DNA of 64,000 bases from Streptomyces lomondensis (lineage in GTDB: Bacteria; Actinomycetota; Actinomycetes; Streptomycetales; Streptomycetaceae), in NCBI RefSeq assembly GCF_014651035.1, contig NZ_BMWC01000002.1, positions 744,001 through 808,000 on the forward strand, in the 5' to 3' direction. The notes below the pieces were generated by a model. That model had not been told where the DNA came from. It searched no databases and saw only the letters and a program-made list of their open reading frames with translations. The position numbers were made by a program, and so were the translations under genes. Within the stretch, counting starts at the first letter, position 1; every line of letters starts with the position of its first letter. Of the stretch, positions 7,998 through 15,537 are shown one piece after another.

Positions 7998-10210
7998 CAG
8001 CCCGCCCCCGCCGGCGTCCCCACCTCGCCCGTCCGCTTCAGCTTCTGCCAGCGCAGCCGGCCGCCGGTGAGGGCGGTGACGCAGGAGTGGATGAGGACGA
8101 GGTACATCATCTGCCGGTAGGCCAGCTGCTGGAGCGGCATCATCAGCAGGTAGCGGTACTTCTCACGGTCGAGGCGGAAGGCGTACGCGGCGCACAGGAG
8201 CTGGACGCCCAGCACCGCGAACCAGGCCAGCAGGGAGGCCTGGAAGTCGACGAAGATCATCGCGTAGACCGTGAACACGTCGATGAGCGGGGCGAAGACG
8301 GGCGTGACGATCTGGAAGAGCACCACCAGCGGCATCCCGACCCGGCCGAAGCGCCCCGAAGGCCCCTTGTCCGTCATGGTTTTGCGGTGCTTCCACAGCG
8401 CCTGCATGGTGCCGTAGGACCAGCGGTAGCGCTGCGACCACAGCTGCTTGAGCGAGCCCGGCGCCTCGGTCCACGCGCGCGCGTGCTCCTGGTAGACGAC
8501 CCGCCACCCCGCGCGGTGCAGGGCGATGGTGATGTCGGTGTCCTCGGCGAGGGTGTCCTCGCTCATGCCGCCCACCTGGAGCACCGCCTCGCGGCGGAAC
8601 GCCCCGATCGCGCCGGGGATGGTGGGCATGCAGCGCAGCAGGTCGTACATGCGCCGGTCGAGGTTGAAGCCCATCACGTACTCGATGTGCTGCCAGGCGC
8701 CGATGACGGTGGTGCGGTTGCCGACCTTGGCGTTGCCCGCGACCGCGCCGACCTCCGGGTCGGCGAAGGGCTGGACGAGCTGCCGTACGGTGTCCGGCTC
8801 GAAGACGGTGTCGCCGTCCATCATCACGACGATGTCGTACCGGGCGCTGCGGACACCGTGGTTGAGCGCCGCCGGCTTGCCCGCGTTGGCCTGGCGGATC
8901 ACGCGGACGTTGGGCATGCCGAGGGACTCGGCGATGTCGGCCGTGCCGTCCGTGGAGCCGTCGTCCACGACGATGATCTCGATCGGATGCGTGCTCCGCG
9001 CCAGCGAGTGAAGGGTGTTGGCGATGCACTCCTTCTCGTTGTACGCCGGGACGATCACGCTCACCGGCCGGGTGACCGGCGGCCCCCAGCTGAAGCGGCG
9101 CCGGTTGCGCTGCCGGTGGTGGCGGCGGGCGAGGAGCAGCATCATCCCGAAGCGGCCCATGACGGCGACGCCGACCACCATGAGTCCGACGGACAGCGTC
9201 GGCACGGCCCACTCGGCGACCGTGACGGCCGCGACCAGGGCCCTGCCCTCGTAGAGGATCGCGCCGGTGGCCTCGCGGTGGGCGGCCTGGAGGCGCGTCC
9301 CGCCGGCTTGGGGCGCTCCGGCCGGCGCCTGCTGCTTCTCCATGACGCCGCTGATGGTGGTGAAGGTGTAGCCCTTCGCCCGCATCTTCTCGATGTACTT
9401 CGGCAGCGCGGCGATGGTCTGCGAGCGCTCGCCGCCCGCGTCGTGGAAGAGGACCGAGGCGCCCTTGTTCTTCTCCGGCGTCGCCCACTGGACGATCTTC
9501 GCCACGCCCGGCCGCTTCCAGTCGTCGCTGTCGGTGTCGACGAAGACGCTGGTGTAGCCGTCCTGGCCGAGCTTTTTGTACACGGGCCAGCTGTAGTTGT
9601 CGATGGCGTCCGTCTGCGAGGAGTACGGCGCCCGGAACAGGGTGGTCGTGATGCCGGCCGCGCCCGCCAGCGCGAGCTGGGTCTGCTCCATCTCGCGCCG
9701 GACGCGGGCGTCGCTCTGGTACGACAGGTCGACGTGCGTGAAGGTGTGGATGCCCACCTCGTGGCCCTGCTCGACCATGTCCGCCACGATGCCCGGGTAG
9801 CGCGACACCATCGAGCCGACCAGGAAGAACGTGGCGGGCACGTCGTACTTCTCCAGGATCTCCAGGACCTCGGGCGTCCAGGTCGGGTTGGGGCCGTCGT
9901 CGAAGGTGAGCGCGATGGTCCTGTCCGGGACGGAGACGGTCGTGGCCTGTCCGCCGCGGAAGGTGACGATCGGCCCGCCGTTCAGGACGTCGTCGGGTAC
10001 GTCGCTGGAGCTGGCCCCGGTGCGGACGCGCTGGTCGCCGCCGACCTCGGCGCGCAGATAGCCGTCGAGGAGCATCACGCAGACCAGGGCGAGCAGGAGC
10101 AGCAGGGCGAGGATGACGCGCGGCCTCTGGAGCGCGGCGGCCCTGCCGGCGGCCCGCTCCATCCGGGAGGGGGCGCGGCGGCGACCGCGGGAGGGGGTGG
10201 TCGTGGTCAT
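7997..10210 (-). CDS. Bifunctional polysaccharide deacetylase / family 2 glycosyltransferase
   Basis: A 737-aa membrane fusion. An N-terminal helix (31-50) leads to a NodB deacetylase domain outside the membrane. That domain has intact motifs: TFDDGP (from 102, catalytic and metal Asp), HTFTH (155-159, metal His), RAPY (193-196) and FHDAGG (255-260). A second helix near 340-362 precedes a processive GT2 domain starting at about 381 ([10 protein letters not shown]). This carries [16 protein letters not shown] and the QRYRW motif, followed by C-terminal helices. The architecture suggests synthesis and N-deacetylation of a beta-linked hexosamine polymer. Compare the paralogue at 39.2-41.4 kb, whose deacetylase motifs are lost. 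The ATG start matches the basic N-terminus before the first helix. Confidence 0.88.
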   Translation of the reverse strand: MTTTTPSRGRRRAPSRMERAAGRAAALQRPRVILALLLLLALVCVMLLDGYLRAEVGGDQRVRTGASSSDVPDDVLNGGPIVTFRGGQATTVSVPDRTIALTFDDGPNPTWTPEVLEILEKYDVPATFFLVGSMVSRYPGIVADMVEQGHEVGIHTFTHVDLSYQSDARVRREMEQTQLALAGAAGITTTLFRAPYSSQTDAIDNYSWPVYKKLGQDGYTSVFVDTDSDDWKRPGVAKIVQWATPEKNKGASVLFHDAGGERSQTIAALPKYIEKMRAKGYTFTTISGVMEKQQAPAGAPQAGGTRLQAAHREATGAILYEGRALVAAVTVAEWAVPTLSVGLMVVGVAVMGRFGMMLLLARRHHRQRNRRRFSWGPPVTRPVSVIVPAYNEKECIANTLHSLARSTHPIEIIVVDDGSTDGTADIAESLGMPNVRVIRQANAGKPAALNHGVRSARYDIVVMMDGDTVFEPDTVRQLVQPFADPEVGAVAGNAKVGNRTTVIGAWQHIEYVMGFNLDRRMYDLLRCMPTIPGAIGAFRREAVLQVGGMSEDTLAEDTDITIALHRAGWRVVYQEHARAWTEAPGSLKQLWSQRYRWSYGTMQALWKHRKTMTDKGPSGRFGRVGMPLVVLFQIVTPVFAPLIDVFTVYAMIFVDFQASLLAWFAVLGVQLLCAAYAFRLDREKYRYLLMMPLQQLAYRQMMYLVLIHSCVTALTGGRLRWQKLKRTGEVGTPAGAG

Positions 10211-10223
10211 ACGGCGGCCCCGG

Positions 10224-10601
10224 TCAGTCGGAGGCCGCGGCGGCGGACGCGGTCGGGAGTGGTGTGGGAACGGCGGTTCCGGCGCCGGGCGGTGCCGTCG
10301 GGACCCCCGGGGCGCCGGGACCGCCGGGGCCGCCCCCGGGCCCCGCGCCCGCGAACGGCAGCAGCTGCGACGGCGTGAGCGAGGTGCCCCAGCCCATGAA
10401 GGCGGCGCCGAGGACGGCCGCGTACCCGAGGCAGCCGGCCCCCAGCAGGAGGCCGATCCGGCGCAGCAGCCGGGCCCGGCGCCCGGAGGTGTCAACGAAC
10501 ACGGGTCCTTCGGCGCCTCGTCCGGGCGCGGCGGACCCGTTGCCGCGTTTGCGGCGGCGACCGCGAGGGGCGCGGCTTTCGATGGCAGGCTCGGAATGCA
10601 T
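10224..10601 (-). CDS. Small single-pass membrane protein upstream of the deacetylase/GT2 gene
   Basis: This 125-aa protein has a basic, Arg-rich N-terminus, one membrane helix (about 48-70) and a Gly/Pro/Ala/Thr-rich tail that is probably disordered outside the cell. No enzymatic motif is visible. Its stop lies 13 bp upstream of the deacetylase/glycosyltransferase start on the same strand, so it is probably the first gene of a three-gene operon with that gene and the acyltransferase. It may be an accessory or scaffold for polymer export; that is inferred from position only. Confidence 0.65.
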   Translation of the reverse strand: MHSEPAIESRAPRGRRRKRGNGSAAPGRGAEGPVFVDTSGRRARLLRRIGLLLGAGCLGYAAVLGAAFMGWGTSLTPSQLLPFAGAGPGGGPGGPGAPGVPTAPPGAGTAVPTPLPTASAAAASD

Positions 10602-10808
10602 TCCCCGGACACTAGGGCGCCTTTATGTGCCCCAAACTCGGGTTTTCATGTGAGAGACCCATGAGAAACGGCCCAAGCTGTTCTTTCTCTGAGAGTTCTC
10701 GGGAATGCCCGCGGAACTCGCCGTGAGTGACCGACCTCGTGAGACGTTTGCTGGCGGGAAACGTACTTCCTGTTTGACCCCCACCTCACGAGAACGGGAG
10801 CGCACGTC

Positions 10809-11840
10809 ATGAGGAGTTACCGGAAACCGGCGGCGATCGGGCTGGGCTGCCTGCTCGCCCTCGCCACCGCGGGATGCTCCGGGCAGGGCGACGCGGCCCC
10901 CGCGGCTCCCGCGAGTCCCCCGGTGACGACGGCCGCCCCCGGTACCTCGCCGCCTGCCGGGACCGGCACGTCGTATGCCCCGTACGTCAGCTCCACGGAA
11001 GCCGCCGGCACGGACTCGGCGGGCTCCCCCGCGACGTACAACCTGGCCTTCGTCATAGCCGACGGCGGCGACTGCACCCCGCGCTGGAACGGCACGCACG
11101 CCATCGGCGACGCGGCGATCGCGTCCCGGATCGCGCGGCTCAAGGAGGCCGGCGGCCAGGTCCGGGTCTCCTTCGGCGGCGCCTCCGGCAAGGAGCTCGC
11201 GGCCAACTGCGACAGCGCGTCCGACCTGGCGGCGGCGTACGACGAGGCGCTCGACGCGGCCGGCGCGACCCTGGCCGACTTCGACATCGAGGGCGACGAG
11301 CTGGCCGACTCCGCGTCCATCGCCCTGCGTTCGCAGGCGATCGCCCGGTTGCAGCGGGAACGCGCCGACCTGGAGGTCTCCTTCACCCTCCCGGTCATGC
11401 CGTCCGGCCTGGGGAAGGACAGCCTGGCGCTCCTCGCCTCCGCCAACGACAACGGCGTCCAGGTCTCGACCGTCAACCTGATGACGATGAACTACGGCAC
11501 GTCCTACGACGGCGACATGGGCGGCTACGCCCTCACGGCCGCCGAGGCCGCGCACACCCAGCTGAAGAAGGTCTTCGGCACGTCGGACGCGGCCGCCTGG
11601 CGGGGCATGGCGCTCACCTCCATGATCGGCGTCAACGACGTCAAGGGCGAGACCTTCACGCTCTCCGACGCCGCCCAGGTCCGTGCCTTCGCCGAGGAGA
11701 AGGGCATCGCGTGGGTGTCGATGTGGTCCACGGCCCGGGACCGGCAGTGCCCGGCCGGCTCCGGGTCCGGTGAGGCGGCGACCGACTGCAGCGGGGTGAC
11801 GCAGAGTTCGGGAGCGTTCGGGAAGGCGTTCGCGGGCTGA
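10809..11840 (+). CDS. GH18-like (chitinase-fold) lipoprotein
   Basis: A 343-aa protein with a lipoprotein signal (LATAGC, Cys23) and a Thr/Pro/Ala-rich linker to about residue 60, then a TIM-barrel domain of the GH18 type. The substrate-binding strand motif VRVSFGGASG (118-127) and the catalytic-strand sequence ADFDIEGDE (156-164) correspond to SxGG and DxxDxxE-like motifs. The first Asp of the classic DGxDxDxE is replaced by Ala (ADFDIE), while the DxE pair is retained. LMTMNYG matches the later strand. Such proteins bind or cleave beta-1,4-GlcNAc polymers. The ATG start follows GGGAG with an 8-bp gap. Activity on chitin is unproven. Confidence 0.75.
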   Translation: MRSYRKPAAIGLGCLLALATAGCSGQGDAAPAAPASPPVTTAAPGTSPPAGTGTSYAPYVSSTEAAGTDSAGSPATYNLAFVIADGGDCTPRWNGTHAIGDAAIASRIARLKEAGGQVRVSFGGASGKELAANCDSASDLAAAYDEALDAAGATLADFDIEGDELADSASIALRSQAIARLQRERADLEVSFTLPVMPSGLGKDSLALLASANDNGVQVSTVNLMTMNYGTSYDGDMGGYALTAAEAAHTQLKKVFGTSDAAAWRGMALTSMIGVNDVKGETFTLSDAAQVRAFAEEKGIAWVSMWSTARDRQCPAGSGSGEAATDCSGVTQSSGAFGKAFAG

Positions 11841-11866
11841 CGCGCCGACGTGCGCGTGTCGCGCGG

Positions 11867-12040
11867 CCCAGCGACGGCAAGGCGACGGGCTCGTGACGCG
11901 CCGCCCAGCGACAGCGAAGCGGCGGGACGACGACACGCAACCCAGCGACAGCAAGGCGACGGACGCGTGACACGCAGCCCAGCGACAGCGAGGCGACGGG
12001 ACAACGACACGCGGCCCAGCGGCAGCGAAGTCGCGGCGCC
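11867..12040. repeat. 37-bp tandem repeat, five units
   Basis: Units begin at 11867, 11904, 11941, 11978 and 12015, each opening with CCCAGCG(A/G)C and spaced exactly 37 bp. The last is partial. Odd units carry GTGACNCGC near the end and even units carry ACGACACGC, so there is a 74-bp higher-order period. The array fills the gap between the convergent GH18-like and imidazolonepropionase-like genes. A 37-bp period would shift reading frame each unit, so it is not coding. Repeats are contiguous without spacers, so it is not a CRISPR. Confidence 0.85.
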
Positions 12041-12051
12041 TGGAATGCGGT

Positions 12052-12498
12052 TCAGCGGCGCCGGTGTACGAGCCGGCCCGCGCACACCGTCGCGACGCAC
12101 TCCCCCGCGTCGTCGAAGACGGCGAGGTCGGCGCGGCCGGTCGGGACGATCGCGGGCCGGGGGGCGCGTGGCAGGACGACGACGTCGTTCCGCTCGGCGG
12201 CGGCCCGGAGTTCCGCCGAGTCGACGTACTCCTCCAGGACCGCCACCGCGCCGAGCTTCAGCACCGCGTGGACGCGTTCGCGCGGACTCGGCGCGTCCGG
12301 CAGCGGGCCCTCGTGGACGCGGGCGGGGCCGAGGGTCCCGGGCCAGCTGCGCACGCGGGCCTTCGGGAACGCCCCGCGCACGTCGTCGAGGGTCCCGACG
12401 GCACCGATACGGTCCCGTCCGACGGCCACGGCGCCGCCCTTGACGGGATCGGAGTCCCAGGTGACGCGGACCGCGTCCGCCGTGTGGATGGTCTCCAA
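12052..12498 (-). CDS. Imidazolonepropionase-like domain protein
   Basis: This 148-aa protein resembles the composite beta-sandwich domain that flanks the barrel in imidazolonepropionase-type amidohydrolases. It opens with IHTADAVRVTWDSDPVKGGAVAVGRDRI and ends with ADLAVFDDAGECVATVCAGRLVHRRR, the typical N- and C-terminal strands. The metal-binding barrel is absent. The TTG start was chosen because GGAGAAGAG directly precedes it. It sits 17 bp downstream of mqnC on the same strand. Its function is unknown; a helper role in menaquinone synthesis is possible from position only. Confidence 0.65.
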   Translation of the reverse strand: METIHTADAVRVTWDSDPVKGGAVAVGRDRIGAVGTLDDVRGAFPKARVRSWPGTLGPARVHEGPLPDAPSPRERVHAVLKLGAVAVLEEYVDSAELRAAAERNDVVVLPRAPRPAIVPTGRADLAVFDDAGECVATVCAGRLVHRRR

Positions 12499-12515
12499 CT
12501 CTTCTCCGCGACGCG

Positions 12516-13715
12516 CTAGTTGGAGGCGATCAGCTTCAGCTCGGGATGAGCCGTGCCGCCCTCGATGGCCGTGGACGAGATGTGCGAGACCACGCGGTCG
12601 TCGACGGGGTCGTTCGCCGGGTCGTCGTGGACGACGAGGTGCTCGTACGTGGTGGACCGCTGGGCCGGGACCCGGCCCGCCTTCCGGATGAGGTCGATGA
12701 TCTCCATCCGGTTCGACCGGTGCTTGGCACCGGCCGACGACACCACGTTCTCCTCCAGCATGATCGAGCCGAGGTCGTCGGCGCCGTAGTGCAGGGAGAG
12801 CTGGCCGACCTCCTTGCCCGTGGTCAGCCACGAGCCCTGGATGTGGGCGACGTTGTCGAGGAACAGGCGGGCGATCGCGATCATCCGCAGGTACTCGAAG
12901 AGGGTCGCCTGCGTCCGGCCCTTCAGGTGGTTGTTCTCGGGCTGGTAGGTGTACGGGATGAAGGCGCGGAAGCCGCCCGTGCGGTCCTGCACGTCCCGGA
13001 TCATCCGCAGGTGCTCGATGCGCTCGGCGTTGGTCTCGCCGGTGCCCATGAGCATGGTGGAGGTGGATTCGACACCCAGGTTGTGCGCGATCTCCATGAT
13101 CTCCAGCCAGCGCTCGCCGGACTCCTTCAGCGGGGCGATGGCCTTGCGGGGCCGCTCGGGCAGCAGCTCGGCACCGGCGCCGGCGAAGGAGTCGAGCCCG
13201 GCGGCGTGGATGCGCTGGATCGCCTCCTCGACGCTGACCTTGGAGATCCGCGCCATGTGCTCGACCTCGCTCGCCCCCAGGCTGTGGATGACCAGCTGCG
13301 GGAAGGCCCGCTTGATGGCGGCGAAGTGCTTCTCGTAGTACTCGACGCCGTAGTCCGGGTGGTGCCCGCCCTGGAACATGATCTGGGTGCCGCCCAGCTC
13401 GACCGTCTCGGCGCACCGGCGCAGGATGTCGTCCAGGTCGCGCGTCCAGCCCTTGGCGGTGTCCTTGGGCGCGGCGTAGAACGCGCAGAAGCGGCACGCC
13501 GTGACGCAGACGTTCGTGTAGTTGATGTTGCGCTCGATGATGTACGTCGCGATGTGCTCGGTCCCGGCGTACCGGCGCCGCCGTACGGCGTCGGCGGCGG
13601 CTCCCAGCGCGTGCAGCGGGGCGTCCCGGTACAGCACGAGCGCCTCGTCCGGGGTGATCCGCCCACCGGCGGCAGCGCGGTCGAGGATGGGCTGAAGGTC
13701 GGCCTTCTCGGTCAC
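12516..13715 (-). CDS. mqnC: Cyclic dehypoxanthinyl futalosine synthase (radical SAM)
   Basis: MqnC closes the ring of dehypoxanthine futalosine in the futalosine pathway to menaquinone. The 399-aa protein has the radical-SAM cluster motif CVTACRFC (Cys70, Cys74, Cys77). Family features follow: GGTQIMFQGGHHPDYGVEYY, where the radical-SAM GG(x)E region is modified as usual in MqnC, then STMLMGTGET and PYTYQPENNHLKG. Length and motif order match MqnC rather than MqnE or CofH. A GTG start is used. It shows that this organism makes menaquinone by the futalosine route; in S. coelicolor mqnC is SCO4550. Confidence 0.93.
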   Translation of the reverse strand: MTEKADLQPILDRAAAGGRITPDEALVLYRDAPLHALGAAADAVRRRRYAGTEHIATYIIERNINYTNVCVTACRFCAFYAAPKDTAKGWTRDLDDILRRCAETVELGGTQIMFQGGHHPDYGVEYYEKHFAAIKRAFPQLVIHSLGASEVEHMARISKVSVEEAIQRIHAAGLDSFAGAGAELLPERPRKAIAPLKESGERWLEIMEIAHNLGVESTSTMLMGTGETNAERIEHLRMIRDVQDRTGGFRAFIPYTYQPENNHLKGRTQATLFEYLRMIAIARLFLDNVAHIQGSWLTTGKEVGQLSLHYGADDLGSIMLEENVVSSAGAKHRSNRMEIIDLIRKAGRVPAQRSTTYEHLVVHDDPANDPVDDRVVSHISSTAIEGGTAHPELKLIASN

Positions 13716-13785
13716 CGGGCGTCCCTTTCGTAAGGGTTGTGGACGGACCAGCCCAGCGTACGCCAGGGGTTCGGGGCGCCGGACG

Positions 13786-14736
13786 TCAGGCCGTGCGGGC
13801 GGGTCCGGGGAGCCGCGCCGGCGCGGTGGCCGGCGTCCAGAGGCGCTGCGGCCGGTGACGCCGGGCGAGCCAGAGCACGATGCCGGCGTAGAGCAGGTCG
13901 GCGGCCACGGCGGCGAGGGCCAGGGACAGCGGGGCGTCGGCCGCGGTCTCGTCGGACGACAGCCCGCCGACGACCGCGGCGGAGGCGCCGAAGGCCAGCA
14001 GGTTGTTCAGCACGTGCAGGGCGATGGCCGCCTCCAGCCCGCCCGTGCGGATCGTCAGCAGCCCCGAGACCAGTCCGGACACCAGCAGGCCGGCGAAGCC
14101 CCAGCGGGTGCCCCAGCCGTGGGCGGCGGCGAACAGCACGGCCTGCGGGACCACCGCGAGCCACGGTGACCGCACGAAGGCCCCGACGGCCTGGGTCAGC
14201 CAGCCCCGGAAGACGTACTCCTCGGCCGCGGCCTGCAACGGGACGAGGGCGGCCAGCACGGCCAGGGAGACGAGGAAGGAACCCCAGCCCACCCACACGT
14301 CGGACCCCTCGGAGGAGCCCGGCAGGAGGAAGGCCGTCACCGTCAGCAGGGTGAGCGGGAGCACGGCGGCCAGCAGGCACCGGCCCAGCCAGCCGGCCCG
14401 CAGCCGCCCGGCGACCGACGACACGGTGCCGACCGGTCTTCGCCCCGGCCACAGCACGGCCAGCAGCACCAGCGGCAGGGCGATCGCGAGGGAGATCAGC
14501 TCTATCGCCGTGTTCCCGAGCGGCCCCAGGTCGACGCCCCCGTCGGGCAGTTCGGGCAGTCCGGCCATCGCCCCGACCACGTAGGAGGCGACGACCAGGG
14601 CCATGACGAGCACGACGTACCCGCCGAGCACCAGCAGACTGCCGACCAGCGGCCGCCACCAGCGGTGACGGCCCGTTGCGCGGTCCAGACGGTGGTACGG
14701 GACGCCGGTGGGGCCGGGCAGGGCTTCGGTTGTCAT
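13786..14736 (-). CDS. CPBP family intramembrane metalloprotease
   Basis: A 316-aa membrane protein with about eight hydrophobic segments. The CPBP/Abi signature appears as AAEEYVFRGW (EExxxR), then VLFAAAHGWG (FxxxH) and the third motif HVLNNLLAFG (HxxxN). Family members include CAAX prenyl proteases and bacteriocin-immunity proteins; the substrate is unknown here. Two ATG starts are possible (14748 and 14736) and neither has a strong ribosome site. It lies between mqnC and the prepilin peptidase, all leftward. Membrane proteolysis linked to pilus assembly is conceivable but unsupported. Confidence 0.8.
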   Translation of the reverse strand: MTTEALPGPTGVPYHRLDRATGRHRWWRPLVGSLLVLGGYVVLVMALVVASYVVGAMAGLPELPDGGVDLGPLGNTAIELISLAIALPLVLLAVLWPGRRPVGTVSSVAGRLRAGWLGRCLLAAVLPLTLLTVTAFLLPGSSEGSDVWVGWGSFLVSLAVLAALVPLQAAAEEYVFRGWLTQAVGAFVRSPWLAVVPQAVLFAAAHGWGTRWGFAGLLVSGLVSGLLTIRTGGLEAAIALHVLNNLLAFGASAAVVGGLSSDETAADAPLSLALAAVAADLLYAGIVLWLARRHRPQRLWTPATAPARLPGPARTA

Positions 14737-14805
14737 GATCACAAGCATGCCAACCGGGGCAGACCGGGGGCGTCCGCCCCCAGAAGGAGAACCTCCGGCC
14801 GGAGA

Positions 14806-15537
14806 TCAGGCCGTGTAGGCGCCCACGAGGAGGCCGAGACAGGCCCCGGCGATCAGGAACGGGCCGAAGGGGATGGCCGTCTTGCGGGTGGCCCGGCGGG
14901 TGAGGACGAGGGCGGCGCCGTACAGGGCGCCCAGGAGGAACCCGGCGAACGTGCCGAGCATCACCGTCGGCCAGCCGTACCAGCCGAGTACGGCGCCGGC
15001 GCCGAGGGCGAGTTTGACGTCGCCGAAGCCCATGCCCGCCGGGTTGACGAGGAAGAGGACGAAGTAGCCGCCGCCCAGGGCGAGGGAGCCGAGGAGGGCG
15101 GTGGTCCACTGCCCCCCGTGTTCGGGGACGAGCGCGGTGAGGCCGAGCAGGGCCAGGGCGGCCGCGGCGAAGGGGAGGGTGAGCGGGTCGGGGAGGCGCC
15201 GTACGCGAAAGTCGACGACCGTAAGGAGGACGCCGACGGGGGCGAGGAGCAGCCAGACGCCGAGCTCGGGGCGGGTGCCGGTGGCGGCGGCGAGGGCGGC
15301 GCAGAGGAGGGCGGTGGCGATCACCAGGGGTGTCGTGCGCGGCCCGTAGCGGCCGGGCGCTGCGCACTCCCGGCACCCCGCGCGCCCCAGCCAGCCCCGG
15401 ACGGCATGCCCGGCGGGGCAGTGCTCCCGCCACGGCTCGCCCGAGGGGGCCGAGAAGCGGTACGCCGCGCGCGGCAGAAACGCTCCCGCCGCCGCGCCCC
15501 ACAGCGCGGCGGCGACGACCAGCAGCCCGGTGCTCAT
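14806..15537 (-). CDS. TadV-type prepilin peptidase (A24 family)
   Basis: A 243-aa membrane aspartyl protease that should cleave the leader of Flp pilin and TadE-like pseudopilins. Both catalytic Asp motifs are present: VVDFRVRRLPD at about residue 123 and GMGFGDVKLA (GxGD) near 185. About seven helices are visible. A four-Cys cluster between the first helices (HCPAGH, GCREC), known from PilD-type enzymes, is partly retained. The start overlaps the stop of the LysM-BTAD gene by 4 bp (ATGA), showing co-translation. The main tad operon with the substrates is about 12 kb away at 25.4-33.7 kb. Confidence 0.85.
   Translation of the reverse strand: MSTGLLVVAAALWGAAAGAFLPRAAYRFSAPSGEPWREHCPAGHAVRGWLGRAGCRECAAPGRYGPRTTPLVIATALLCAALAAATGTRPELGVWLLLAPVGVLLTVVDFRVRRLPDPLTLPFAAAALALLGLTALVPEHGGQWTTALLGSLALGGGYFVLFLVNPAGMGFGDVKLALGAGAVLGWYGWPTVMLGTFAGFLLGALYGAALVLTRRATRKTAIPFGPFLIAGACLGLLVGAYTA

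Noticed and set aside
11867..12040. CRISPR array
   Set aside because: The units are contiguous with no unique spacers and no cas genes nearby.
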